Assembly: GCA_949130495.1 (NCBI GenBank)
Contig: OX422216.1
Span: 360,988,605 to 361,052,604 of the forward strand
Source: Sambucus nigra
Lineage: Eukaryota; Streptophyta; Magnoliopsida; Dipsacales; Adoxaceae
Direction of reading: 5' to 3'
Length of the DNA: 64,000 nucleotides
Of the stretch, positions 12,501 to 23,831 are shown in pieces. Position 1 is the stretch's first letter, and each line of letters begins with the position of its first letter. The notes beneath the pieces were generated by a model, which was given only the letters and a program-made list of their open reading frames with translations, was not told the origin of the DNA and did not search any database. Position numbers and translations under genes: made by a program.

Positions 12501-12926
12501 TTCCTTATTACAAAACCAATACCGCTTAGACATGACTCTACATAGTTGACTTCAAATAATTCATTATCTAATTCAGTTGATGTTATATGTCTTTATTAAC
12601 ATCTTATTAGCCCTCTCACATCATCAAGGGTTTACACAAAGGTACCTATACTAGAGAACGCGGTGTCACCACTAATTTCCTATGTAGGCACTCATAAATT
12701 ACTAACACGTCGACATCAGAACAGTCGCGAGTTATTACGGGCGACTAACTTGGTCACTTGACACTTGGCAATAAATTCTCATCATGATAATGTCTTCTAC
12801 TTCATCTTCGAGAGCACCAATCGAAACCATCACATGTCTAGCGTGATTGGTCCAAAACTAACACCAACATCAAATATCCACTACCGATAACTCAACGTCA
12901 CTACAGAAAGGAACCTCAAACCTAGA
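9541..12926 (-). other. Internal non-coding region of the LARD-like element
   Basis: About 3.4 kb with no gag, protease, RT, RNase H or integrase motif that I can see on either strand. The longest open frames are about 70 codons (10311-10600, minus) and show no domain. Base composition is less AT-rich than the LTRs and there are no tandem repeats. Confidence 0.55.
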
Positions 12927-12938
12927 GCTCTCATACCA
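12927..12938 (-). other. Primer-binding site, initiator Met tRNA type
   Basis: Minus-strand TGGTATGAGAGC lies 2 bp inside the LTR. It differs by one base from the usual plant TGGTATCAGAGC primer site complementary to the 3' end of initiator methionine tRNA. It fixes the element's orientation as minus. Confidence 0.8.
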
Positions 12939-12940
12939 TT

Positions 12941-15757
12941 TGTAACGCCCGACCCAAATTTATGAGTACCTGTGGGTGAACCCAATTCGTCCCTAACATT
13001 AGGTGTGAAGTGTGATGAGACAACCTAAATAATATTGTTGGTATAGTTTTATTCAATTGCCACTTCACTTGTTTAGCATTCCATTCCAATTCAAATCAAG
13101 ATACGGGTGGGACCCATAGGAAGCGTCCCTAGAGTTCAAGCATTCAAAGCTATTAACATAAAATAAAAAGGATACTTACATATACAATGTTATCAAAATA
13201 CGAAACTTCACACAACATACCATAACAAAGAAGAGGAAATGAGTCGAATGCCCAATGGGAAATACAATAATGCAATATAGAATCGAACAATAAAAGAAAC
13301 TCTAACACGTTATACCTATGTGCACATGCAAGTACCTTATATATGTACATATGTATACATTATTGCCTAAAATTATTTTTATTCGAAAATTTTACTTGTT
13401 CCGATCAAATCGCATTGATTCTATGAAGAGACCCTTTTTTGCTTAACTGACCAAAATTCCCGATTTTACTCGCTCACTTAAATACTTAAACAAAATACCA
13501 TTTGGTTTTAAATAATACATCATTTACCAAAATCATCCATTTAAACACATTGAATATGCCTAGCATTTTCCTTGAAAATAACATTTTGACATACGCACGA
13601 AACACATTAGAAAACACATATTTTCCGTTAAAAGGCTTTCACAACCATGCAGTTGTGTTAATTACGGGTTAAAACCTTCTTAGGTTGCTTAATTACCCAT
13701 ACAGTCACTTTACTTTGCCATTCTTTTATCTTAAAATGAACATTTGCCAGTTTCTCATATTACCTGTCCACATTACCTTTGAACCGCAAAATTTATAAAT
13801 TTTGTTTCAAGTTAGATTATCATTTATTATATTTAACACACAACCTATTTCATGACATGTTCCACTTTTCTCATTATCTTTTCTTCGGAGTTTACCACAT
13901 TATCCCGTACTTTAATGGGCTCCGCACTATCGGCCATGCTACCAATTGGCCTAACCAGTAATTTTAAGTCCTTTAATCTAGGGCTCAGGTCCCTTCTTAA
14001 TTATTCCCAGTCACATGCATTCCCTTTATCATGTGTTTTAACACTTTTATGTGCCCACGTTATCTACACTTTTACTAGCTGAAGTCAAAACTCATGAGCT
14101 ACACCCCATATTTGTCTTACACTTTAGAAAAACACCATTACTTGTCCCTTACTCATGCACTTTGCTTTTATTCAAAAAATCACCCCCATATAGGGCCAGT
14201 TAGTGTAACATTTTTTCCAACATTTTGATGTCTTAAAAATGTTATACTTTACATAGAATTACTATTTTACCCATTTATTTCCATACTTGCCTTTTCCCTC
14301 CATTTCATAAGTATTATTTTTCCAATAACATTGTTAAGTTAACCACACTAAATCCCTAACGTTTTTAACTCATTAACACTAATTTATTACTTTGGAGTAA
14401 CAAACTTCTCAGGTTGAAAATTTTTTCGTCTCGTTACTTTATTTAACAAAGAAGTCATTGGGCATTCGAAGTCTACCTTATAATAAAAACACTACGTTTC
14501 CTTATCATCCCATGTAGTCTTAAAAACATATACTTATCACAATTTTCATTATTACTAGAACACTTTATGGTCTGAAATTTCAATTGTCTTTATTTCATGT
14601 TAAAACTAATTAAAATCTTGACTATACTTATTTATGTTCTCATCATCAAAATACTACTAGTTTATACACATGGAAATAGGGATTTTAAGTCCTAAAATCC
14701 AGAATAATGAGTTTAACACATGAATTATTTAAGGGATTTCATAATACTTACATAGAATTGTTTTTTAAGATTAAAAGGAATTTTTGTTCTTCAAACTTGA
14801 ATAAATGTATAATTTCCCCAAAATTCCATCTTTTCCAAGACAACATGAAAACTTAGTTTGCAAAATTTCTCAAAAGGATAAATTTTATTTCATAAAATGT
14901 TTAACACTGAGTTTTCTTGAACATATGTCACTTTCTGAACACTTCGAAACCATTTGTAAAACCATTTTACATAAATCATGGGAAAATAATATTCTATAAT
15001 ATACAAGCAATCTATTCTTATAACTCTTTACAAAAGAACAACTACTAATGAAATAGTGTTCTTAAACAAAAAGAGTAGAGTTTCCCACCCTATTGAAGAT
15101 ACAAAATTGGATTGATTAGTGTAGAAGAATATGGCAACCTCCTAAGGTGTAATTAAAGAGGTTGCCTGTTTTTACTAAGGTTGCTCCTTAAAAGCTCCAT
15201 GAAAACCCCTTTGAGCTCCATAATTTCTTCTAATTTTCTTCTCCCCAAATCCCCAACAATATCTCTATAAAATTTATATCTTTCCTAATAAATGGTGTAT
15301 GTGGGTTCTATGGGCTTAAATATGGTGGAAAAAGGTTAAAGTATGGTGGTTTGGGGTTTAGGACTGGTGGTTCTAGGGTGGTAGAAGGTGGTTGATTGTT
15401 GATAAACTTCAATAGCTTGAGAGAGAGGGCGAGAGAGGCTAAATTTGATCGAAATGGGAAAGAGTGAGATCTCTCACCCATTAAAGACCCAAGAAACCCT
15501 TAAGGGGAAATTCATAGAATGATCCAAAGGCCAATCCTAAGCAAGTTCAGCTCCCCTGAGAGTTTGACATCTCAATTTATCCAATGGTCCACAATTTGAC
15601 AACATTTTCTAATTCTGAGAAATTTTATTTTTGCAGTCTTGTTCGAATGAGACTGGCTCTCACTTGAACGAGAATTACTCTATCATTCGAACTAAATTGG
15701 ATTTCGTTCAAATGAGAACTACGTCTCATTCGAACTTACTCAGAATGAGGTTCTAAC
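12941..15757 (-). repeat. 5' LTR of the LARD-like element, truncated at its outer end
   Basis: Direct repeat of 6448-9270 with matching gene-free content. Alignment stops at GGTTCTAAC. After that, 257 bp present in the other LTR (9271-9527, including the expected outer terminus) are absent and sequence jumps to Tat protease DNA. The missing end explains why no target-site duplication can be found. Confidence 0.82.
15638..15757 (-). promoter_or_regulatory. Array of six TCGTTCGAACGA-like palindromes, 21-23 bp spacing
   Basis: Motif centres fall near 15644, 15665, 15688, 15709, 15731 and 15753, giving spacings of 21, 23, 21, 22 and 22 bp. Examples are TTGTTCGAATGA, ACTTGAACGAG and CTCATTCGAAC. 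The spacing is close to two turns of B-DNA. This copy keeps the periodicity better than the array at 9171-9353. It is cut at the deletion junction at 15757. Confidence 0.65.
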
Positions 15758-16183
15758 AATGGTAGGTCTGGTCTGCATGTTCGGGTTGCTAACTTCACCA
15801 CTATTGCTGAAGACATTATGTTCAACATGTGATAACTCACCTATTGGTATAGACCTTCTACCTCTGTGTAGTTCCAAGATGGAATTTCTTTATATTCCCC
15901 TAATAGTCTCTATCAATCACAGTTTCTTCTCAGCGTCTACATCCTTTGAAATAAATATTGGCCATTGATGATACGTTGAAGGAATCAAATTATGGTTGTA
16001 CATCCACACTCTCCCTATTAACATATGGTAGGATACAACTCTCTTAACACATTGAACTTAATGTGTGATGTAAGTTTCCCCAACACATCCCTTATTAAAA
16101 TAGCCAATGGATTTAGAAGTCCGATTATCATTACTATAAATAACAATTGGAATTTATATTAACCTTTCCTATAAGATAATAGG
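15758..16183 (-). pseudogene. Tat-type Ty3/gypsy protease, C-terminal part
   Basis: On the minus strand one frame runs through SKSIGYFNKGCVGETYIT, then VVSYHMLIGRVWMYNHN, then IPSTYHQW. These are the conserved blocks following the active site in Tat/Ogre-type proteases (YHLLLGRPW and PSTLHQ are usual). It continues to about 15760 with several stops. The active-site half lies 12 kb away at 28180-28360, separated by the copia insertion 16184-28179. On the other side the RT and RNase H genes are absent, the sequence changing directly to the LARD LTR. Confidence 0.75.
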
Positions 16184-17423
16184 TGAAGAGTGCCCAATAT
16201 GTGTGTTTTAACCAAAACCAATTTTTTCTCCGAAAAAGATCCAACTTTTTAATGTGCACCAAACCAAGTTGTGAAAAACACAATTCTTACTTTAAACCAA
16301 TTTTATCTTGATTAACCCTAAACAAGCGTCTAGTGATTAAAGCAAGTAAAGTAGAGTAAAGAATACTCACAACGCCGGATATACGAGGACAAAACCCAAA
16401 ACGGGAAAATAACCTCGAACGGCCCAAGCCAGACAATCACTATGAGCAATGGTTTTACAAAGACTGATTAGCCTTACACTAAGACTCGATCCCCACGGGT
16501 CTTGACGCTGCTTCTGATCTTCAACCGTTCTTCAATAGTGCCCATGCAGAAATTCCGTCTTCCACAATACCTGTCCACAACACAAGTGTCCATGTATGTC
16601 TCGGTGTCCACCGATATGGCTTTGAATCGTCTACGATGTCGAACACGATGTCCGTCGCTTCTTCACCGCAAAAATCTTTGATGTTCAATGTGTAGAACAA
16701 ACAACTTTGGTACAACAAGATCACGTAAACATATAAGAATGATAACTCGAATCTTTGCAAACTTCTAAGGATGTGTTTATGCTTTGTAAACCATTGAAAA
16801 CATGTGCAAACTAGGTTCTGGTTCATAAAACTATTTTCCAGAAAGCACACTTACAAAATTATGATGAAAACACTGTTTAAATAGGATTTAAACACTGCCT
16901 CGAAAAACATGTCGTTCGAACGACTTAAGCATGTCGTTCGCGCGACATTGTATCTTGTTCGAACGAGATCCAATGTCGTTCGAGCGACAGCGCAAATGTT
17001 TGACTTTCTGATTAAAATGTCTCTTAACAAAGAGATTCAAATTAGTCAAACTCTATTTCGAGCTTATCATTATAAAATGAATTTTAAACCTCTAAAATAC
17101 TTTTAAAACATTTTTCTTTATAAAAAATACATCCTTATCTTTTATAAAAATAATTCCGAGCACCATAAATTATTCGCATTCATACCTGAGTGATCTCGGA
17201 ATGAAATTGACTTTGAAGACGATTAAACTTGCACTAATTAAACATCGGCATGATTAATTCTTAGAAGATTTGCCGCAACGTCTTGAAATTCTTCAATACG
17301 TCATAGACCAAGTGGGATCTTGACAAAATAAAATTCTCCCTATGACATATTACAAACACAGTTTTGTTCACGGAATTAAGTCAAAACAATACAGGGACTC
17401 AATTGGAAATTTATGACCTTACA
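16184..17423 (-). repeat. 3' LTR of the outer copia element (1240 bp)
   Basis: Minus-strand LTR from TGTAAGGTC (17423) to CACTCTTCA (16184). Homologous over its length to 26945-28179 and, in inverse orientation, to 19405-20688 and 24665-25931. It carries the palindrome array and a TATTTAAA box at 16883-16876. Confidence 0.9.
16911..16988 (-). promoter_or_regulatory. Phased array of four 14-bp palindromes upstream of TATA
   Basis: GTCGTTCGAACGAC (16911-16924, perfect), GTCGTTCGCGCGAC (16933-16946), CTTGTTCGAACGAG (16954-16967) and GTCGTTCGAGCGAC (16975-16988). Centre spacings are 22, 21 and 21 bp. In the element's sense the array ends 27 bp before a TATTTAAA box, so it sits where a U3 enhancer would. 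Confidence 0.8.
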
Positions 17424-17436
17424 AATCTCCCCATTT
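17424..17436 (-). other. Polypurine tract of the outer copia element
   Basis: Minus-strand CAAATGGGGAGATT abuts the LTR start. The relative at 24651-24664 has CAAAGGGGGAGATT at the same place. Confidence 0.8.
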
Positions 17437-18178
17437 GAGGGACAAAACTAAACCAGTGAAATGCCTAACTGGGCCGTCAAGTCGTATGATGCCAAAATCA
17501 CATCCCATAAACCCAAAATCAAAAATTACAGGACACGGACTAGAATATGTAGCACCGGCAAGCATGAACTGTCTGAATGTGATGTAGTCTTGAAATCTCT
17601 AATAGCTGAAGCATATCTACACACATGAAATAGACAAACAAATACCCAGTGAAGTATGGAGGAACAAATGATACCAATTTATATTTGAAGAACAAATCAT
17701 TTGGAACATGTGAGCAATTATTTGATACCAATTTGAAACAAACATAATATGTAAATCCAGATATCAATAGTAGCTCAAAAAATCTCCCCCTACATCACAT
17801 ACATATCTCCCCCTTTTTGTCTCGAATAGACAATCCGTTGAAAAGATAAACAATATGAAATATCTATCATGAGAATATGAAACCAATTTGAATCAAGTTG
17901 ATACCAATTTGTGAATTGAAAACCGCTAGATAATCATGAAACAACCAGCTAAATATGATCAAGTAATGATAAAATAGTAGCTAGTAAACCAAGGAATCAC
18001 ACAAGGAATATACCAATCAAATCAGGTGTGATAAATGGACTCATATGCAAAATACCAATTTGGAACATAAAATAACCTGCATATAAACCAAACAGTCCAG
18101 AAATGCTTCCCGCAATACCAAAAATGTATCAAATAAAACCAGAGGACTGCAAACCAATCAAAAGACATTTTTCAGCCT

Positions 18179-18279
18179 TTCGTTCGAACGAGCTAGGGAC
18201 TTCGCTCAAACGAGATGAGGAAGTCGCTCGAACGAAGTACAAAAGTCGTTCCCGCAGGATGAGTTGTCGTTTGATCGAC
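18179..18279 (-). promoter_or_regulatory. Second, internal array of five TCGTTCGAACGA-type palindromes
   Basis: Centres near 18185, 18207, 18229, 18251 and 18272 (spacing 22, 22, 22, 21 bp), for example CGTTCGAACG, AGTCGCTCGAACGAAG and GTCGTTTGATCGAC. The same internal region of the inner element has four such sites with 22-bp spacing. It lies about 0.75 kb from the 3' LTR, well away from the LTR promoter. Confidence 0.65.
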
Positions 18280-19219
18280 TTCGCACGACCTGCCAAAATT
18301 TCCTAAATTCCCAGAAATAATATAAAGTATTGCCCAGTAAAAAAATTCCACAAAAACATTCCAGGAAGGGCCTGACAGATGCAAAACAGTAGGCTTTTCG
18401 CACGAAATACAAAAACTCATAAAAACTTAAAATGCGAGTTACATGCAAACATAGTACCGATGTGCTCTAACATGGACATGGAATGAATGGGCGTGAAACT
18501 ACAACAAATGAGTCACAATTTCAACACATCGAAATGATCAAGAAGCTCTAATTGATAGTGATAAATCATCAAACTTTATCATAGCCATATGACAATTAAA
18601 GATTGAGCTTTATGAACTAAACATACAACATGCACACAAATCCAGAATTTTGACGATTCTACAAACAATAGTGTCAAATTGCAATGTTTCAACATTAAGA
18701 TTAGTTGTGCAAACCCGTTTAAATTTTCTCCAACCAAAACTCCCTCAGAAATATATATTATACTTTTTCAAGTTCTTTTGAGGTTTCTAGCATTATCAAC
18801 TTAGAGAAAATCTTATTGACCCTTTTCTTTTGCATATTGCAATTTCTTTTGGGCTCTTTTAAAAGGTGGCTTTCATGACGAGTCAATTTTGAACTCTTGC
18901 AGCCCTTTCTCGTGAATCACTCATCATTTTTACCAATTTTAAATCCTCACGGTTAACGGTTATTACATGCACACTTCTCCTTAACTCTACTTACGCATAG
19001 ATGACAAGATTGAGATAAGAACGCCTCACCGAATTCAAATATGCAAGAGAAGTCAAAAATTCAGATAAACTCGTGCATGTGTGCAATGTTGGCATATATA
19101 CAAAGTCGAATCAGAATGCATATCAACTTCGAAACAACCCCATATAAACAATGGTTAAGATCATTCTAAGCATCGATAATAATGACCAAATGGCCTAGCC
19201 ACATGGATAATGAAACGAT

Positions 19220-19232
19220 GGGGGGGGGGGGG
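19220..19232. repeat. G13 homopolymer
   Basis: Matches the C19 tract at 22886-22904 of the inner element at the homologous place in inverse orientation. Confidence 0.9.
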
Positions 19233-19399
19233 TCCAAGCACACCAATATGCCACGTCAAACATGTAAACTCAAAAACAAAAGCCGAAAAATCTTTTTGGC
19301 TTTTCATATATATTTTGTCTAAAAAAAAAGAAAAATCCTTTTGGATTTTAATAAGTTTCCTCAAAAACAAAATCTTTTTGTATTTTTCAAGTAAGACTC

Positions 19400-19404
19400 A
19401 AACA
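19400..19404. repeat. Target-site duplication AAACA, left copy
   Basis: Identical to 25932-25936. Removing the element and one copy rejoins outer sequence that matches the uninterrupted inner copy near 22700-22710 base for base. Confidence 0.93.
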
Positions 19405-20688
19405 TGTAAGGACATAAATTTCCAATTGAGTCCCTGTATTGTTTTGACTTAATTTCGTGAACAAAACTGTGTTTGTAATATATCATAGGGAGAATTTTAT
19501 TTTCTCAGGATCCCACTTGGTCTATGATGTATTGAAGAAATTGAAGACGTTGCGGAAAAGATTCAAAGAAATAATCATGCCGATGTTTATTTGGTGCAAG
19601 TTTACTCGTCTTCAAAGTTAATTTCATTCCGAGATCACTCAGGTATAAATGCGTATAATTAATGGTGCTCGGAATTATTTTATAAAAGATAAGGATGTAA
19701 TTTTTATAAAGAAAAATGATTTTAAAAGTTTTAAAAGTGTTTTAATGGTTTAAACTTCATTTTATGATGATAAGCTCGAAATAGAGTTTGACTAATTTTT
19801 ATCTCTTAGTTAAGAGACGTTTTTATCTGAAAGTCAAAGAAAGTCAAACTTTCGCAAGGTCGCTCGAGCGACATTGGATCTCATTCGAACGAGATGCAAT
19901 GTCGCGCGAACGACATGCTTAAGTTGTTCAAACGACACATTTTTTGAGGCAGCATTTAAATTATATTTAAATAGTGTTTGCATCATAATTTCATAAGTGT
20001 GCTTTCTGGAAAATTGTTTTTCGAACCAAAACCTTATTTGCACATGTTTTCTAAGGTTTAAAAGTCTTAAACACATTGAACACAAAGGGTTTTGCAAAGA
20101 TCCTATTTAGAGTTTGCAAAGTCCGAGTTATCATTCTTATATGTTTATGTGATCTTGCTGCACCAAAGTTGTTTATTCTACACATTGAACACAAAGGGTT
20201 TTGCGGTGAGGAAGCGACGGACATCGTGTTCGACATCGTAGACGTATCAAATCCATATCGGTGGACACCGAGACATACGTGGACGCGTGTGTTGTGGACA
20301 GAGATTGTGGAAGACGGAATTTCTGTGTGGGCACTATTGAAGAACGGTTGAAGATCAGAAGGAGCATCAAGACCCATGGGGATAGAGTCTTAGTGTAAGG
20401 CTAATCTGTCTTTGTAAAACCATTATTCATAGTGATTGTCTGGCTTGGGCCGTCCGAGGTTGTTTTCCCGTTTTTGGGTTTTTTCCTCGTACATTCGGCG
20501 TTGTGAGTATTCTTTACTTTACTTTACTTTCTTTAATCACTAGATGCATGTTTAGGATTAATCAAGATAAAATTGGTTTAAAGTAAGAAGTGACTTTTCA
20601 CAACTTGGTTTGGTGCATAATTAAAAGTTGGATCTTTTTCGAAAGAAAAATTGGTTTTGTTTGAAACACACATATCGGGAACTCTTCA
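19405..20688 (+). repeat. 5' LTR of the inner copia element (1284 bp)
   Basis: From TGTAAGGACA to ACTCTTCA. It differs from the 3' LTR by a local duplication: TTGAACACAAAGGGTTTTGC occurs at about 20077 and again at about 20184, while the 3' LTR has it once. A TATATTTAAATA box lies at about 19962-19973. Confidence 0.92.
19859..19936 (+). promoter_or_regulatory. Phased array of four 14-bp palindromes upstream of TATA
   Basis: GTCGCTCGAGCGAC (19859-19872), CTCATTCGAACGAG (19880-19893), GTCGCGCGAACGAC (19901-19914) and GTTGTTCAAACGAC (19923-19936). Centre spacing is 21, 21 and 22 bp. The array ends 26 bp before the TATA-like box. Confidence 0.82.
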
Positions 20689-20691
20689 AAT

Positions 20692-20704
20692 TGGTATCAG
20701 AGCC
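20692..20704 (+). other. Primer-binding site, initiator Met tRNA
   Basis: TGGTATCAGAGCC, three bases inside the LTR. This is the standard plant copia primer site. Confidence 0.92.
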
Positions 20705-20748
20705 ATAAAACATTTTTATTTGTTTTGTGATCCCTTGTGTTTTCAAAG

Positions 20749-22619
20749 ATGAATTCTGGATATAATGAATTTTCTCGAACTCCTATTTTTTATGGCACTA
20801 ATTACACTTATTGGGAGATGAGAATGAAATGTGCTTTAAAATATATTGATGAGCATGTTTGGCTTGTAGTTGAGAAAGGTTGGACACCCCCTGTCACTAT
20901 TGTAGGTGAAGTCACTTGTATAAAGCCTATTGAGTCTTGGACCGAAACTGAACAAAGACTTGCACAATATAATTCTAAGGGTCTGCACATTACTACTTCA
21001 CATGTCACACACGAAGAATATAATAGAATTATGACTTGTGAAACCTCAAAAGAGGCTTGGTATATTTTGGCAGTCACTCACGAGGGCACTAGCACGGTTA
21101 GGGCATCAAACTTCAAAATCTCACTACACAGTTTGAGACCATTAGGATGTTAGAGAGTGAGACCTTTGATGAGTTTTATGCTAGGTTGTCCATTATTCTC
21201 AACTCATCATTTAACCTAGGTGGGAAAATTCCCGACAACCGTGTCATTAAGAAAATCCTTAGGTCATTACCTAGTAGGTTTGATGCGAAAGTGACCATTT
21301 TAAACTCCTTGGGTAGGTTAGAGTCAACGAAACTAGAAGAGATTGTAGGTGACTTACAAACCTATGAAATCGACATGATTACCTCCAAGAAAATGCCTAA
21401 GAAAGAAAAGGGTATTGCTTTGAAAACCTGGAAGGAGGAAATTAAAGTTTCGGATTCAGATTCAGATTCAGATTTTGAGGATGTTGCTTTGTTGGCAAAG
21501 AAATTTAAAAAATTTATTAAATTTCAAAAGCAATCGAAAGATGCCAAGAAATTTGAAAAATTCAAGAACAACAAAGTGGATCCCACCTCTAAGGATTAGT
21601 TTGAAAAGCCTAAGAGAGATGAGTCGGATAAGTGTTTTGGGTGTGAGGGGTATGGTCACAAAGTTAGGGAGTGTCCCACTAGACTTAAGAAAGAGGGAAA
21701 GCAACCCGTTTTCTATAATGCCACCATAAGTGATAGTGAACCGGAAGAGGGAGAGAGTTCCCCCATTGAGCGTAACTTTGTTGCGTTTATGGCATGTCAT
21801 GTGAGCGACGACGATACAACTCATGTGAATGACACTTTCGAGGAGGTTTTGAGTGAATCCCATGTTAGTGAGGGTGAAGAGAGTGACGAGGAGGAGATAG
21901 ATGTGAAAGAATTGCAAAATGCATTTAATGAGTTGTATGCCGAAACGGTGAAAGTGAAAAAGGCTAACTCAAAATTGCAATTTAAGTTGAATGAGCATTC
22001 CATAGAAAATAATGATAGTTTGATTGAGTATCTTAGGGCACGAGAGAAGAAGTTTAGGTATAAACTAGAGTTTGTGGAGAAAGAGAGAGCCAATCTCCGT
22101 GGTTTGATGGAGTCCTTGAAAAAGGAGATTTTAGAGTTTGAGGAGACTAGGCATTTACTCGAGTCTAGGATTATTGAGTTGGTGGAAAGGTTGAAAGACT
22201 CATCTAGAGTCAAGTTTGATTTGGAGGCTAGGTCGGAGAAGTTAGATAAGATCTTAGGCACCGTCCAAATTAAGGAAGATAAGGGAGGTATAGGTTTTGG
22301 TGAGAGAGTTGGTCCCATTCCCCCCTCACGTGTGAGAAACACTAGGATGGTTAGAAAAGGTCCCCATAAAGGTAATCACTCCCACCACCACTACACTTGC
22401 ACATTTTGTGGTAGGAAAGGTCATCTTAGGCGTTATTGTTGCGACCTTAGACAAGCTCCTAGGAGGTTTAGGAATAAAGTTGCCCCGGTTCCCCACACCC
22501 ACATGCGTCGTTTTACACCTACTTGGGTTAGGAAATCGGATTTAGTGGCTTTAGGAATTAAACTTCATGATTCTCGTTTGGGTTCACTTGATTCTTCCCA
22601 TGCTAAATCTAAAGGATGA
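20749..22619 (+). pseudogene. gag: Sirevirus-like GAG, about 620 codons with one frameshift and one stop
   Basis: Capsid protein of a Ty1/copia element, forming cytoplasmic virus-like particles. The start is the ATG at 20749 (MNSGYNEF), which begins the conserved capsid block TPIFYGTNYTYWEMRMK. The N-terminal UBN2/Retrotran_gag domain runs to about residue 220. A one-base deletion near 21108 shifts the frame before LHSLRP (the shifted frame reads TIRMLESETFDEFYARL), and a TAG at 21598 interrupts later. Then come a first CX2CX4HX4C knuckle (CFGCEGYGHKVREC), an acidic stretch, a long coiled coil (about 21900-22260) and a second knuckle near the C-terminus (CTFCGRKGHLRRYC). Having a coiled coil and a second knuckle is typical of Sirevirus gags. 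No pol follows. Confidence 0.88.
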
Positions 22620-22885
22620 TAGTGTTGCCATGTTTGTCATATGCCAGTTTGCTTAATGATATTTTCATTGCTACTATTATGACATGTGTATCATTTTGTA
22701 TTATAATTTTCATTTGTTTGAGTCTTATTTGAAAAATACAAAAAGATTTTGTTTTTGAGAATTTTTTTGAAACTCCAAAAAGATTTTGCTTTTCTTTCAG
22801 TCAAAATATGTTTGAAAAGCCAAAAAGATTTTCAGTTTTTATTTTTGAGATTACATGTTTGTTGTGGCATATTGGTGTGCTTAGA

Positions 22886-22904
22886 CCCCCCCCCCCCCCC
22901 CCCC
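22886..22904. repeat. C19 homopolymer
   Basis: Homologous to G13 at 19220-19232. Kept in both relatives with different length. Confidence 0.9.
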
Positions 22905-23831
22905 ATAGTTTCATTATCCATGTGTCTAGGACATTTGGTCATTATTATAGATGCTTAGAATGATCTTAATCATTGTTTACATGGGGTTGTTTCGAAGTTG
23001 ATATGCATCTTCATTCGACTTGTATATATGCCAATATCGCACACATGCACGAGTTTATATGGATGTTTGACTTCTCTTGCATATTTGAATTTGGTGAGGT
23101 GTTCTTATCTCAAATATTTCATCTATGCGTAAGTAAACTTAAGGAGAAGTGTGCATGTAATAACCGTTTACCGTGAGTATTTATAATTTAAAAAATGATG
23201 AGTGATTCACGGGAAAGGGCTGCGAGAGTTCAAATTAACTCGTCGTGAATGCCACCGTTTAAAAAAAGCCCAAAAAGAAAAAGCAAGATGCTAAGAAAAG
23301 GGCCAATAAGATTTTCTCTAAGTTGAGAATGCTAGAAACCTCAAAAGAACTTGAAAAAGTATGAGGGTATTTGGTTGGAGAAAATTTAAACGGGTTTGCA
23401 CAACTTATCCTAATGTTGAAACATTGCAATTTGACGCTATTGTTTGTAGAATCTTCAAAATTCTGGATTTGTGTGCATGTAGTATGTTTAGTTCATTAAG
23501 CTCACACTTTAATTGTCATTTGTCTATGATAAAGTTTGATGATTTATCGCTATCAATTAGAGCTTCTTGATCGTTTCGATGTGTTGAAATTGTGACTCAT
23601 TTGTTGTAGTTTCACGCCCGTTCATTCAATGTCCAAGTTTGAGCACATCGGTACTATGTTTACTTGTAACTCGCATTTTCTAGTGTTAATGAATTTTTGC
23701 GTTTTGTGTTAAAAACTTCCTGTTTTAGCACTGTTTTGCTTCTGTCAGTCCCTTCCTGGAATTTTTTTGTGGAAATTTTTTCATTGGGCAATACTTTATA
23801 ATATTTCTGGGAAACTGGGAAATTTTGCAAG

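Larger units (their letters stand above)
6448..15757 (-). mobile_element. Large non-coding LTR retrotransposon derivative (LARD-like), gypsy-type ends
   Basis: Two directly repeated segments (6448-9527 and 12941-15757) flank 3.4 kb of internal DNA. On the minus strand the order is LTR, a primer-binding site for initiator methionine tRNA, internal DNA, a polypurine tract, LTR. The intact LTR starts TGTAACACTAG and ends GGCGTTACA. No gag or pol was found inside, so it must depend on proteins from other elements. That is the definition of a LARD. It sits inside the old Tat element. Its right-hand LTR lacks the last 257 bp, and the adjoining Tat RT/RNase H region is missing too, which suggests one deletion spanning both. 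Confidence 0.8.
17437..19404 (-). other. Internal non-coding region of the outer copia element, 3' half
   Basis: Inverted copy of 22690-24650 of the inner element, with no open frame of note. It holds a second palindrome array, a G13 tract and purine-rich tracts near 17796-17812 (minus-strand GGGGGA and AAAAAGGGGGAGA). It stops at 19404, where the inner element was inserted, and resumes at 25932. Confidence 0.8.

Noticed and set aside
6448..15757. Reading the two 3-kb repeats as a segmental tandem duplication
   Set aside because: The PBS and PPT sit exactly at the inner edges and the repeats have TG/CA-type ends, so LTRs explain them better.
20076..20351. Open frame with EEATDIVFDIVD and WALLKNG found in all copia LTR copies
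   Set aside because: It is within LTR R/U5 and its conservation follows from common origin of the LTRs. One copy has an in-frame insertion and no start is shared.
21468..22342. Long minus-strand frames (149 and 173 codons) opposite gag
   Set aside because: They are shadows of the gag coding frame on the other strand, with low-complexity serine and leucine runs.
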